A stretch of 64,000 bases of DNA from Blastocatellia bacterium (GTDB taxonomy: Bacteria; Acidobacteriota; Blastocatellia; Chloracidobacteriales; JADJPF01). The stretch is from assembly GCA_016713405.1 (NCBI GenBank), contig JADJPF010000006.1:62001-126000 (forward strand), written 5' to 3'. The position numbers and the translations under genes are program-made. Of this stretch, positions 53,078-62,245 are shown one piece after another (the first letter of the stretch is position 1; each line of letters starts with the position of its first letter). The notes beneath the pieces are model-generated. The model was not told the origin of the DNA. It did no database searches and saw only the letters and a program-made list of their open reading frames with translations.

Positions 53078-53394
53078 TTTAGTCCACCTCCTTTCAAAAA
53101 GATGAACCCCTCTACTAACCCACGCAAAATTTATTCCTAGCCAATAAAGTATAATTTAATTCCTCTAATTAATTATTAAATATAGTGCTTACTAAATTAT
53201 TAAAAATAAAATTTGAGCAATTTTCCTCATTAAAATTATTAAAAATACTCAAAAATTAAATATTGCTAAATTATTGGAAAAATTGAAAAATTTTCTTTTT
53301 CTCTTAGCAACAATCTGTTACTAAAAGCCGATATTCTGAGTGAATCATCATTCAGTCATTAAAAATCCAAACAAAGTTTCTGGGGGAAGCAACT
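53078..53394. other. 317-bp divergent intergenic region
   Basis: Separates the giant surface protein (minus) and the P-domain subtilase (plus). Extremely A/T-rich; AAATTATTAAAAATA occurs twice (53194-53208, 53233-53247). TGAGTGAATCATCATTCAGTCA at 53338-53359 is a weak imperfect palindrome that could be an operator, but only 5-6 pairs are convincing. No RNA gene or ORF. Confidence 0.5.
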
Positions 53395-55104
53395 GTGAAA
53401 GTAAATAACAATACTGGTGTCAATGAAATAGCTAGAGTTAATGAATCAAATAACACTAATCAAACACAAGCAACACAAGCAACACAAACAGATTTAACCC
53501 ACCAAGCAACAAATAGCACAGATTCACAGCACCTTAACCGTTTATCAGGGCAATTTGTTCAAGCTCGTACAACAATGGAAACACAACGAGTTTCTGATCA
53601 AATAAATAGCTCTATTAATCGTATGACTGGAGGTTGGCGCAGCGTTGGAACATTAGGAAGCCGTGCAGAAAATAGACAAACACAAAGTAATTTAGTTGCT
53701 CGTCCTGGTAATAAACCTGAAGGTTTTGTTGACCGTCCTGGTCGTCGTCCTGGCACAAATACTTTTACCGCAGTAACACCTCAAGCAATAACAGATGCTA
53801 TTGCTGCTCGTGCAAATGAGCCTGTTGTTATTACTGGAACCGCTAGCCCCAATTCAGCCGTCAAAGATTTAGCTACTACTACCTCAAAAATTAACATTGA
53901 CCAAGATATTGATATTGAAAACTTAAACTTAAACCTAGATTTACAACACACTTACCGAGGTGATTTAGTTGTAAAATTAACTTCTCCATCAGGAAAAACT
54001 GTCACCATATCAGACCGTCAAGGTGGTTCAGCCGACAATATTAAAGGTAATTTTGACCTTTCACAATTTGCTGGTGAAAAAACTAAAGGTGAATGGACAC
54101 TTACAATAGAAGATAAAGCTAGAGTTGATGAAGGAGTATTAAAAAACTGGAGTTTAGAAATTAAAGGTAAAGCTCCAAGTGGCCCAGTTGACACTACAAA
54201 ACCTCCAACCAAACCAACTGGCGATCCTATAGTTGTAGTGCTTGATGGTGGTGTAGATTATCGTCACTCTGATTTAGATGGTTCAATGTGGGTTAACCAA
54301 CGTGAAATAGCTGGCGATGGAATTGACAATGACAATAACGGTGTAGTTGATGATGTTCATGGCTTTAGCGTAGGCTTTAATAGTGGTGATCCACTTAAAG
54401 GAGATGGTGCCGACCATGGAACACATGTAGCGGGTATTATTGCGGCTGAAAACAACGGCGTTGGTAATACAGGTCTTGCAGCAGGTAAAGCAAAAATTAT
54501 GTCCATTGGTGGACTTTATGATGGTAATGACTTATTAGTTAACTTTGAACGTAGTGTTGATTATATGGTTAATATGAAAAACCGAGGTGAAAATGTTCGT
54601 GTAGTCAATGCTAGTTTTGGTGATGAATATCGCAACCCTGCTGATCAAGCTCGCTGGCTAGCTGCTGTTAAAAAATTAGCTGATGCAGATATTTTATTAG
54701 TTGCTGCAACTGCAAATGGTAATGGTTCAAATATGAATAATGTTGCAGACTTCCCAGCTAACGTTGATCTACCTAATGTTATTACAGTAGCTTCAATGGA
54801 TCGTAACAATAACAGATTAGCAAGTTTTTCATCTTTTGGTGACAAAGTTGTAGAGCTAGCCGCAGTAGGTGACAACGTTCTTAGCACCGTTCCAGGTGGT
54901 AGACATGAAAGAATGAGTGGTACATCAATGGCTACTCCAATGGTTGCAGCAACAGCAGCATTAATGATTGCTAAAAATCCAAATTTAACAGCACCTCAAA
55001 TAAGAGAAATTATTTTAGCAACTGTTGATATTGACTCAGATTTAAGAGGCAAAGTTAGCACAGGCGGTAAGTTAAACACTGCTGCCGCAGTTGCTCAAGC
55101 ATAA
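53395..55104 (+). CDS. S8 serine peptidase with N-terminal P-domain and Asn/Gln-rich leader
   Basis: 569 residues. 1-120: Asn/Gln/Thr-rich leader, no Sec signal. About 125-260: proprotein-convertase P-domain (HTYRGDLVVKLTSPSG, GEWTLTIEDKARVDEG). About 275-569: subtilase with Asp284 (VVLDGGVDYRHSDL), a Ca-binding-like acidic loop (DGIDNDNNGVVDD, 308-320), His341 (DHGTHVAGI), oxyanion Asn441 and Ser511 (SGTSMATPM). In most S8 proteins the P-domain is C-terminal to the protease; here it precedes it, so it may act as a prodomain or docking unit. Start GTG with GGGGG 9 bases upstream. The leader matches that of the peptidoglycan-binding protein at 11930. Confidence 0.88.
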   Translation: MKVNNNTGVNEIARVNESNNTNQTQATQATQTDLTHQATNSTDSQHLNRLSGQFVQARTTMETQRVSDQINSSINRMTGGWRSVGTLGSRAENRQTQSNLVARPGNKPEGFVDRPGRRPGTNTFTAVTPQAITDAIAARANEPVVITGTASPNSAVKDLATTTSKINIDQDIDIENLNLNLDLQHTYRGDLVVKLTSPSGKTVTISDRQGGSADNIKGNFDLSQFAGEKTKGEWTLTIEDKARVDEGVLKNWSLEIKGKAPSGPVDTTKPPTKPTGDPIVVVLDGGVDYRHSDLDGSMWVNQREIAGDGIDNDNNGVVDDVHGFSVGFNSGDPLKGDGADHGTHVAGIIAAENNGVGNTGLAAGKAKIMSIGGLYDGNDLLVNFERSVDYMVNMKNRGENVRVVNASFGDEYRNPADQARWLAAVKKLADADILLVAATANGNGSNMNNVADFPANVDLPNVITVASMDRNNNRLASFSSFGDKVVELAAVGDNVLSTVPGGRHERMSGTSMATPMVAATAALMIAKNPNLTAPQIREIILATVDIDSDLRGKVSTGGKLNTAAAVAQA

Positions 55105-55141
55105 AGCTTAAAAGATTATTTGTTCCATGTTATAAAACTAA

Positions 55142-55181
55142 TGCGGGTCTTTAAGTTAGAACTCAAAGACCCGCAATTTTC
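55142..55181. terminator. Strong bidirectional terminator
   Basis: TGCGGGTCTTT pairs perfectly with AAAGACCCGCA (11 bp) around a 12-base loop, followed by ATTTTCTTTTT on the plus strand. It lies between the convergent subtilase and thiolase genes. Confidence 0.88.
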
Positions 55182-55224
55182 TTTTTAGACTTAAATTTTA
55201 CAAATAGTCGATTAAAGAAAAAAT

Positions 55225-56460
55225 TTATAGACGTTCAATTATCGTAGCAATACCTTGACCGCCACCAATACACATTATTATAAGCGCAGTTTGTTTATTG
55301 CTACGTTCAAGCTCATCAAGTGCAGTACCAAATAACATTGCTCCAGTTGCTCCTAATGGATGACCAAGTGCAATTGCCCCACCATTAACATTTACTCGCG
55401 CAGGATCAACATTTAAGGCTCTCATAGTTTGTAATGTAACAACTGCAAAAGCCTCGTTGATTTCCCATAAGTCTATGTCTGATGCTTTCATACCAGCCAT
55501 GCGCAATGCTTTTTCGCTAGCTGGAGCAGGTGCAGTAAGCATTATTACAGGCTCGCTTCCTACAGTTGCCATTGCACGAATATAAGCCCTTGGTTTTATA
55601 TTTTTTTCCTTGATATAACGCTCTGATGCAAGTACAACAGCCCCAGCACCATCAACTATACCACTTGAGTTTCCAGCAGTATGAAAATGTTGGATAGCTT
55701 TTACTTGTGGATATCTTTGGAGTGCCATTTGGTTTAGTGTTTCACCATTTGGGCCTACTGCTTTTTGACCAAATTCAATAAATGAAGCGGTTAAGCTAGC
55801 AAGTCCTTCGGCTGTAGTTTCTGGTCGGGGAAATTCATCTTGTGTAAGTGCAACTGCACCTGTAAAAGGATCTTTTACAGCAAATAAAGATTTAGCAAAG
55901 CGTTTTTCTTCAATGGCTTGTGCTGCATTCTTTTGAGATCTTAGAGCTATTTCATCAAGTTGTTCACGTGAAAACCCTTCAAGAGTAGCGATTAAATCAG
56001 CACTAATTCCTTGTGGTACTTGGAAAATACGATTGCGTAAGTGAAGATTGTTACCATCTGCCCCACCACCATCTGATCCCATAGGGACACGTGACATACT
56101 TTCTACACCACCAGCAACAACAAGATCCATTGCTCCAGAAGCAACACCCATTGCACCAAAATTAATTGATTGCAACCCAGAACCACAAAAACGATTAAGT
56201 ATCACTGCTGATATTTTTTCAGGCCATCCGGCTGAAAGCACAGCGTTACGAGATAAATTAGCTCCCTGCTCTCCTGCTTGAGAAACACATCCAACAATTA
56301 CATCATCAACATCCTCTACATCAAAACTAGCTCTATCACGAAGAGCATTTAACACTTGAGCAAAAAGTTCTTGAGGGTGAATAGCAGAAAGCGCACCTTT
56401 ACCCGCTCTACCACGTCCTCTAGGTGTGCGTGCCGCGTCAATTACATATGCCTTATTCAT
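55225..56460 (-). CDS. Thiolase family protein (acetyl-CoA acyltransferase)
   Basis: 411 residues. Catalytic Cys92 in NRFCGSGLQS, the thiolase His in GHPLGATGA, and the second Cys in CIGGGQGIATI are all present, so it should cleave or condense acyl-CoA thioesters. VDDVIVGCVSQAGEQGANLSR and INEAFAVVTLQ are typical of FadA/acetyl-CoA C-acyltransferase type. Chain-length preference cannot be told. No beta-oxidation partner (FadB, acyl-CoA dehydrogenase) is next to it. The start at 56460 has a weak A/G-rich ribosome site. Confidence 0.92.
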   Translation of the reverse strand: MNKAYVIDAARTPRGRGRAGKGALSAIHPQELFAQVLNALRDRASFDVEDVDDVIVGCVSQAGEQGANLSRNAVLSAGWPEKISAVILNRFCGSGLQSINFGAMGVASGAMDLVVAGGVESMSRVPMGSDGGGADGNNLHLRNRIFQVPQGISADLIATLEGFSREQLDEIALRSQKNAAQAIEEKRFAKSLFAVKDPFTGAVALTQDEFPRPETTAEGLASLTASFIEFGQKAVGPNGETLNQMALQRYPQVKAIQHFHTAGNSSGIVDGAGAVVLASERYIKEKNIKPRAYIRAMATVGSEPVIMLTAPAPASEKALRMAGMKASDIDLWEINEAFAVVTLQTMRALNVDPARVNVNGGAIALGHPLGATGAMLFGTALDELERSNKQTALIIMCIGGGQGIATIIERL

Positions 56461-56513
56461 AAAAAATATTCCCTTCTAATAATTCTTTCTATTTTATTTA
56501 GTTCTACTAGAAT

Positions 56514-56951
56514 TTACCCGCCTACTACTTCAAAATCAACTTGAACATTACCACGAGTTGCGTGTGAATAAGGGCAAATTTTTTCATGTGCTTCTTTGAC
56601 AAAAGCTTCCAAGTCGGTTTGAGAGAGCGACTTATCTTCAATTTGCATTTTTACAGCTAAACCAAATCCTCCTCCTTCACGTTCACCAATTGTTACATCA
56701 GCAGTGATTTTAGCTTTGCTAGCATTTTTTTTATGTTGTTTAGAAACATAATCTAAAGCTCCCCCAAAACAAGCTGAATACCCAGCAGCAAAAAGATGCT
56801 CTGGTGTAGTTGTTCCAGCTTTACCCAATCCGCCTAATTCTTTTGGGACTGACAAATCAGCTTTTACCGAACCATCACTAGCTTCTGTGTGTCCGTTGCG
56901 ACCACCAACAGTAGTTGCTGTTGCTGTAAATAAAGGTTTAATTTTGTCCAT
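56514..56951 (-). CDS. ohr: Organic hydroperoxide resistance protein (Ohr/OsmC family)
   Basis: 145 residues. The two redox cysteines are Cys61 (GYSACFGGAL) and Cys126 (KICPYSHATRGN); Arg19 and Glu51 (TTTPEHLFAAGY) complete the active site. The protein reduces organic and lipid hydroperoxides with lipoyl or thioredoxin-type electrons. Length and motif spacing match Ohr rather than OsmC. It lies 53 bases upstream of the thiolase on the same strand. A MarR-type OhrR gene is not visible nearby. Confidence 0.94.
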   Translation of the reverse strand: MDKIKPLFTATATTVGGRNGHTEASDGSVKADLSVPKELGGLGKAGTTTPEHLFAAGYSACFGGALDYVSKQHKKNASKAKITADVTIGEREGGGFGLAVKMQIEDKSLSQTDLEAFVKEAHEKICPYSHATRGNVQVDFEVVGG

Positions 56952-57143
56952 AATTTTATTTTCCTTATTGAATACATTGATTAACTAAAAGCTATAAAGT
57001 TTTTAACTTTCTTTTTTGAGAAAGTCGAGTAATCTTAGAATGCTAGGGTCGTTTTATGAACAAAAATTACTAAAATTTTCAATTAATAATAAAATATAAT
57101 TAAATGTTTAATATGTAGAATAATGTATAAGTAGGAGAAAAAC

Positions 57144-57428
57144 ATGGAAGAAATAAAATGTTCATTCTGCGGTAAAAGTAGTAGAGAAGTTATCAAAGTA
57201 ATAGAAGCAAAACCTGCATATATATGTAATGAGTGTATAGATTTATGTAATGAGATACTAGAAAACAAAGTGATAAGTAAATGTAAATGTCCCCTGCTTG
57301 AGTATTTAGCTAAGGAACCTGATGCACCTGTTGAAATAAAGGAAAATACAGGGCAATATTACTTAGTCTGTCAGAATAACACAGTTTTTGTATTTAAGCA
57401 TTGCCCAAATTGTGGTGGGACAGTGTGA
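57144..57428 (+). CDS. Stand-alone ClpX-type zinc-finger protein with a second Cys cluster
   Basis: 94 residues. 1-40 matches the ClpX N-terminal C4 zinc finger (CSFCGKS..ICNECIDLCNEIL: Cys6, 9, 28, 31), normally fused to the ClpX ATPase, here free. The second half has CKC (47, 49) and CPNCGG (87, 90), likely another small metal site. ClpX fingers dimerise and bind adaptors and substrates, so this could be an adaptor-like or competitor protein; that is inference. AGGAG lies 6 bases before the ATG. It is divergent from Ohr and converges with gcvPB. Confidence 0.8.
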   Translation: MEEIKCSFCGKSSREVIKVIEAKPAYICNECIDLCNEILENKVISKCKCPLLEYLAKEPDAPVEIKENTGQYYLVCQNNTVFVFKHCPNCGGTV

Positions 57429-57429
57429 T

Positions 57430-57467
57430 TTAACAGCCACATAATTTGCAAACTATGTGACTGTTAA
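57430..57467. terminator. Hairpin between zinc-finger and gcvPB genes
   Basis: TTAACAGCCACATA pairs with TATGTGACTGTTAA (13 of 14, one mismatch) around a 10-base loop, starting 2 bases after the upstream stop. The T tract is absent, so its strength as terminator is uncertain. Confidence 0.6.
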
Positions 57468-57501
57468 AAATTTAATCTACTAGCAAATGAAAAAGAATTA
57501 A

Positions 57502-59010
57502 TCACTTTTCATTTTTTGGTTGCCACCGTAAAACAGGATTACGGGCTGCGGCAACTTCATCAAAACGCCCTACACGTGTAGAGTAAGGTGCGTGTTTTAG
57601 CAGTTCTGGATTTTCCTGTGCTTCTTCATTTATTGATTTCATTGCATCAATAAACAAATCTATTTCTTGACGGCCTTCGCTTTCTGTAGGTTCAACCATT
57701 AAAGCACCAGGCACAATTAGCGGAAAAGACATTGTAGGTGGATGAAAGCCATAATCTATAAGCCTTTTAGCTATATCACCATTAGTTACACCAAATTTCC
57801 TTTGGCGTTTATCTGAAAAAATTACTTCATGCATTAGCTTGCCAGGATAGGGAATCTCATAAGTATCCCGTAAGTGATGTGCTATGTAATTAGCATTTAA
57901 GACAGCGGTTTCTGTATTTTCCCGTAGTCCTTCAGACCCTAAAGCTAACATATAGCAAACTGCTCGAAGCACTACACCAAAATTTCCATGAAAAGCTCGA
58001 ACACGACCTATAGAGCTTGGACGGTTAAAATCAAGTGCAAACCGATCATCAACTTTTATAACAGTAGGTGAAGGAAGATAAGGAGCTAATTCTTTAGTTA
58101 CGGCTACAGGCCCGGCACCCGGGCCGCCTCCACCGTGTGGAGTAGACATAGTTTTATGTAAATTCATGTGCATTACATCTACGCCCATATCCCCAGGACG
58201 AGCAACAGCACAAAGCGCGTTCATATTTGCACCGTCCATATAGACTAGTCCGCCACGCTCATGCATTAATTTACAAATTTTCTCAATGTCTTCTTCAAAT
58301 AGCCCAACTGTATTTGGATTAGTAAGCATCAGTGCTGCTACTGTGTCATCCATTCGTTTTTCTAGCTCGGCTAAATCCGTCAAACCTTGACTATTAGAAC
58401 GAACACCTTCAACACTATAGCCACACATTGCCGCCGTTGCTGGATTAGTACCATGTGCTGAGTCTGGAATTAAAACTTTTTTCCGCGCATCGCCACGATC
58501 TTTTAGTAAGGCACGAATCATCATAATTCCAGTCATTTCACCATGTGCGCCTGCTGCTGGTTGCAAAGTAACAGCAGCCATTCCAGTAATTTCTGCTAAA
58601 AGTTGTTCTGCCAGATAAATAACTTCTAAACAACCTTGAACGGCTAATTCTGGCGCGAGTGGATGAGCAGCAGCAAAACTTTCTAGGCGTGCAACAAATT
58701 CATTTATTTTAGGGTTATATTTCATTGTGCAAGAACCTAGAGGAAACATTCCTGTATCCGTGCCATAGTTCCAAGTAGAAAGCCTTGTAAAATGCCGGAC
58801 AATATCAGGTTCAGCAACTTCTGGCATATATGCTAAATTATCTGTACGTAAGAAATTTGGGTCTATCAATTCACTAATTTCTGTGTCAGGAACATCTATG
58901 TTTGGCAATTTATAAGCAACAGAACCCGGACGGGAACGCTCAAAAAGCAAAGGTTCATTTTGACTAACATGAGTACGAACTTTTTTAATACGATTTTTTA
59001 TTGTAGACAT
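57502..59010 (-). CDS. gcvPB: Glycine dehydrogenase (decarboxylating) subunit 2
   Basis: 502 residues, the C-terminal-half homologue of the P-protein in species with a split GcvP. The PLP lysine lies in MNLHKTMSTPHGGGGPGAG. TNPNTVGLFEEDI, VLIPDSAHGTNPATA and HPPTMSFPLIVPGALMVEPTESE are canonical. With gcvPA it forms the enzyme that decarboxylates glycine and passes the aminomethyl group to the lipoyl arm of GcvH. Last gene of gcvT-gcvH-gcvPA-gcvPB, 17 bases after the reconstructed end of gcvPA, with GGAG 9 bases before the ATG. Confidence 0.96.
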   Translation of the reverse strand: MSTIKNRIKKVRTHVSQNEPLLFERSRPGSVAYKLPNIDVPDTEISELIDPNFLRTDNLAYMPEVAEPDIVRHFTRLSTWNYGTDTGMFPLGSCTMKYNPKINEFVARLESFAAAHPLAPELAVQGCLEVIYLAEQLLAEITGMAAVTLQPAAGAHGEMTGIMMIRALLKDRGDARKKVLIPDSAHGTNPATAAMCGYSVEGVRSNSQGLTDLAELEKRMDDTVAALMLTNPNTVGLFEEDIEKICKLMHERGGLVYMDGANMNALCAVARPGDMGVDVMHMNLHKTMSTPHGGGGPGAGPVAVTKELAPYLPSPTVIKVDDRFALDFNRPSSIGRVRAFHGNFGVVLRAVCYMLALGSEGLRENTETAVLNANYIAHHLRDTYEIPYPGKLMHEVIFSDKRQRKFGVTNGDIAKRLIDYGFHPPTMSFPLIVPGALMVEPTESEGRQEIDLFIDAMKSINEEAQENPELLKHAPYSTRVGRFDEVAAARNPVLRWQPKNEK

Positions 59011-59027
59011 TTTTCCCTTCTCCTATT

Positions 59028-60358
59028 TTACTTAAGTGCTGCCACTAGTTGATCAATATCTGCTTTGGTATTTTGCTCAGTAACGCAAACTAACAAAGCA
59101 TGCGTCATATCAGGGTAATAATTAGATAGTGGTAGACCAGCAATTATGTTTTGAGATAGGAGTTTTCCATTATTTCTGTAGCTGGTTTTGGTGTTTTTAC
59201 TACAAACTCATTAAAGCGTGGTGCTGAAAATAATAAAGAATAGCCATCCAACTCAGAAATAGCTTTAGCAGCATAAGCAGACTTTTGTAGATTTTGCTTT
59301 GCAACTTCTTGGAGTCCTTGTTTGCCCATTGTGGCAAGATAAACCGTTGCCATAAGCATAAAAAGACCTTGATTAGTACAAATATTAGAGCTAGCTTTTT
59401 CTCGGCGAATATGTTGTTCACGAGTAGCAAGAGTTATAACAAAACCTCGATTGCCATCTGCGTCAAAAGCTTCACCAATAAGGCGGCCTGGCATTTGGCG
59501 TTGGTATTGAGCGCGGCTAGCAAAAATACCTAAATATGGGCCTCCATAGCTAGGAGCAATTCCAAATGATTGACCTTCGGCTACAACAATATCTGCTCCA
59601 CAATCGCCGGGGCTACGTAGTAATCCCCAAGAAATAGGCTCTGTTGTAACGCTAATAAAAAGTGCGCCTGCTTGGTGTGCTTTTTCTGCTACAGCCGCCA
59701 TATCTTCTATACAGCCAAAAAAGTTTGGTGATTGAACAATTACTGCGGCAACTTCGCTATCAAGATTTATGCTATCTAGCGCAGTTTGTCCGCTAGCACT
59801 AAAAGCAACCGTTTCTGAAACTAAACCTGTGCTTTTTAGATAGGTATCTAGCACGGCTCTATATTCTGGATGAACAGCTTGAGAAACCAGGATTTTTTTG
59901 CGCCGTGTAATACGATTTGCCATCAATGCAGCCTCAGCCATTGCTGTAGAGCCATCATACATTGAGGCATTAGCTACTTCCATTCCAGTTAATAAGCAAA
60001 TCATGCTTTGAAATTCAAAGATAGCTTGTAAAGTGCCTTGAGCAATTTCTGGCTGGTATGGAGTGTAAGTGGTATAAAACTCAGAACGAGAAATTAAAGT
60101 ATCAATTACTATTGGTCGAAAGTGGTTATAAGCACCTGCTCCCAAAAAAGAAATAGTGTTATTTGGATCGGTATTGCGTGCAGCTAATTTCTTGAAGAAT
60201 TTTATCAACTCAGATTCAGCGTATGCTGGAGGGAGATTAAGCGGTTTTTCTAACCGTAAATGTGCTGGAATACTGGTAAAAAAGTCTTCTATCGATTGCA
60301 CGCCCATTTCCGCGAGCATTTTTGCTCGTTCCTCAGCGGAATTTGGGATGTAACGCAT
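59028..60358 (-). CDS. gcvPA: Glycine dehydrogenase (decarboxylating) subunit 1 (frameshift near the end)
   Basis: About 443 residues after correction. MRYIPNSAEERAKMLAEMGV opens the family; FLGAGAYNHFRP, YTPYQPEIAQGTLQAIFEFQ and SMYDGSTAMAEAALMA are diagnostic. The visible frame stops at 59144 (MENSYLKT), but inserting one A in GGAAAACT at about 59163 continues LLSQNIIAGLPLSNYYPDM to the stop at 59028-59030, the normal family end. Lies 64 bases after gcvH. The indel again affects a short A run. Confidence 0.93.
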
Positions 60359-60422
60359 GGATAGTCCCTTTCTCTAAATTATAATGGCAGCCAATTTTGG
60401 AGGTAGTTGGCTGCCTAAGACA

Positions 60423-60815
60423 TCAATGTTTGCTTTCATTAAGAAAATCTTCATATTCAGCAGCAGACATTAGAGCGTCAAGTTCAGAAGCTTTTTCTAT
60501 TTTGACTACTAACATCCAACCTTCCCCATAAGGGTCATTATTAACTAACTCTGGGGAGTCAGCTAAATTTGAGTTAGTTTTTTCTATTGTGCCGGAAATA
60601 GGCATAAAGACTTCGCTAACAGCCTTAACAGATTCAACAGAGCCAAAAGGCTCGTGCTGATTTAACTGCTCACCTGCCTTTGGCAGTTCAACATAAACAA
60701 TGTCACCTAGTTCTGCTTGAGCAAAATGAGTAATTCCAACAGTACCTTGATCACCTTCTACACGTACCCATTCATGATCTTTTGTATAAAGTAGATTATC
60801 TGGATAATTAGCCAT
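60423..60815 (-). CDS. gcvH: Glycine cleavage system H protein
   Basis: 130 residues. The lipoylated lysine is Lys64 in GSVESVKAVSEVFMPISG. The domain starts LLYTKDHEWVRVEGDQGTVGI and ends with a helical tail (DALMSAAEYEDFL). It shuttles the aminomethyl intermediate from GcvP to GcvT. It starts 24 bases after gcvT. Frame intact, length normal. Confidence 0.97.
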   Translation of the reverse strand: MANYPDNLLYTKDHEWVRVEGDQGTVGITHFAQAELGDIVYVELPKAGEQLNQHEPFGSVESVKAVSEVFMPISGTIEKTNSNLADSPELVNNDPYGEGWMLVVKIEKASELDALMSAAEYEDFLNESKH

Positions 60816-60839
60816 CTTTTTTATCTCCGCTAGTAATAG

Positions 60840-61937
60840 TTATTTACTTCTTTTGTAAAATGGTGTTTCAACTACACGGGCAGCAATTTCACGCCCACGA
60901 ACTTCTATAGCAAATTCAAACCCAAGATGCGCTTTATCTATAGGTAGATAAGCTAGGCCAATATTTTTCTTTAAGAAAGGTGCTGGGCTACCAGAAGTTA
61001 CTTGACTAAATTGTTGACCATCAATAATAACTGGATAGCCATCCCGTACAGGGGCGCGATCTAGCACTTCAAAGCCAACTATTTTTCGGCTTAAACCTGT
61101 TTGTTTTTGGTTTACTAGTACATCTCGCCCTAAAAAATCACCTTTAGCTAGCTTTAGAATCCAACCTAAATCAGCTTCTAGTACACTAGTAGTATCATCT
61201 ATGTCATGCCCATAAAGCATCATTTTAGCTTCTAAACGCAGGGTGTTACGAGCAGCTAAACCTGTTGGAAGTAGTCCTAAAGGTTTGCCGACCTCTATAA
61301 GTTTATTCCAAATATTTACAGCTTCATCTGGTATACCATAAATTTCAAAACCATCTTCACCAGTATATCCAGTTCTAGTAACTAAAACAGGTACACCATT
61401 TAGCTTGCCTTCCCTAAACCAATAATATTTAATGGTACTTAGATCAATATCTACAAGGGGTTGTAATATTTCCACGCTACGAGGGCCTTGTAAGGCAATT
61501 TGAAAGTATTTATCGCTAGTATTTTTAACTTCTACATCCATACCTTGGGCATGAGTGTTAATCCAGTCAAAATCCTTTTCTATGTTAGAAGCATTAACAC
61601 AAAGGAAAAAATACTCTGAATGAAAACGATGTACTAGCAAATCATCTACAAAAGTACCTTGTGGAGTCATTAAACCTGAATAATGAATTTGACCGTCTGC
61701 AAGTTTACTAGCATCATTACAAGTTACTAATTGCACTAGTTTTAGAGCGTCAACACCGCGAACTTCTATTTCTCCCATATGGCTAACATCAAATAGCCCA
61801 GCCATATTTCTTACATTTAGATGCTCTGGTAATGTACCTGAATATTGAACAGGCATATCCCAACCGGCAAATTCTACCATTTTCGCGCCTAAAGCCCTGT
61901 GAGCTTCATTAAGGGGGGTACGCTTGATTTGTATCAA
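60840..61937 (-). CDS. gcvT: Glycine cleavage system T protein (aminomethyltransferase)
   Basis: 365 residues. KMVEFAGWDMPVQYSG, LFDVSHMGEIEVRG, DDLLVHRF, NTLRLEAKMMLYGHDID and the tetrahydrofolate-binding beta-barrel end are the family pattern. It transfers the methylene group to tetrahydrofolate, releasing ammonia. First gene of the gcv operon. The start is a TTG with AGGAG nine bases upstream; no ATG fits the alignment. I looked for a glycine riboswitch in the 300 bases upstream and could not see one. Confidence 0.96.
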   Translation of the reverse strand: MIQIKRTPLNEAHRALGAKMVEFAGWDMPVQYSGTLPEHLNVRNMAGLFDVSHMGEIEVRGVDALKLVQLVTCNDASKLADGQIHYSGLMTPQGTFVDDLLVHRFHSEYFFLCVNASNIEKDFDWINTHAQGMDVEVKNTSDKYFQIALQGPRSVEILQPLVDIDLSTIKYYWFREGKLNGVPVLVTRTGYTGEDGFEIYGIPDEAVNIWNKLIEVGKPLGLLPTGLAARNTLRLEAKMMLYGHDIDDTTSVLEADLGWILKLAKGDFLGRDVLVNQKQTGLSRKIVGFEVLDRAPVRDGYPVIIDGQQFSQVTSGSPAPFLKKNIGLAYLPIDKAHLGFEFAIEVRGREIAARVVETPFYKRSK

Positions 61938-62245
61938 AGGGTATGTCTCCTAAAGGTATAGGATAAATTACAAGATCATAAAAGCTTAAAGAAAGCTCAA
62001 GCTAACATAATGGTTTTAGTTGCGTCAAGGCAGGAAAGAAGCCATAAAGTTAAATCCAAAAAGTAATTAAAATAGAGTGAATTAGCAGCAAGTTTTCCTT
62101 GATTAAAAAACTATTTAAAGTTATTTCCTAATAAACCGACAAGTTGCAACCTAAAAGAAAACTTATAGCATCCAAAAACCGATTTTTAACCCGCTATTTA
62201 TTTAAAGTCAAAGAGAAATCATAAGAAAATTTTTTGGAGGAAAAC
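61938..62245. other. 308-bp divergent intergenic region upstream of the gcv operon
   Basis: Contains promoters for gcvT (minus) and the secreted protein at 62246 (plus). TTGACG at 62024-62029 on the minus strand lacks a clear -10. No glycine riboswitch core, RNA gene or ORF was recognised. Confidence 0.5.

Noticed and set aside
53338..53359. Imperfect palindrome TGAGTGAATCATCATTCAGTCA as a TetR-type operator
   Set aside because: Only the central 5-6 pairs match and no regulator gene is nearby; too weak in such A/T-rich DNA.
61938..62245. Glycine riboswitch upstream of gcvT
   Set aside because: I could not find the conserved aptamer core or the tandem arrangement; a covariance-model search would settle it.
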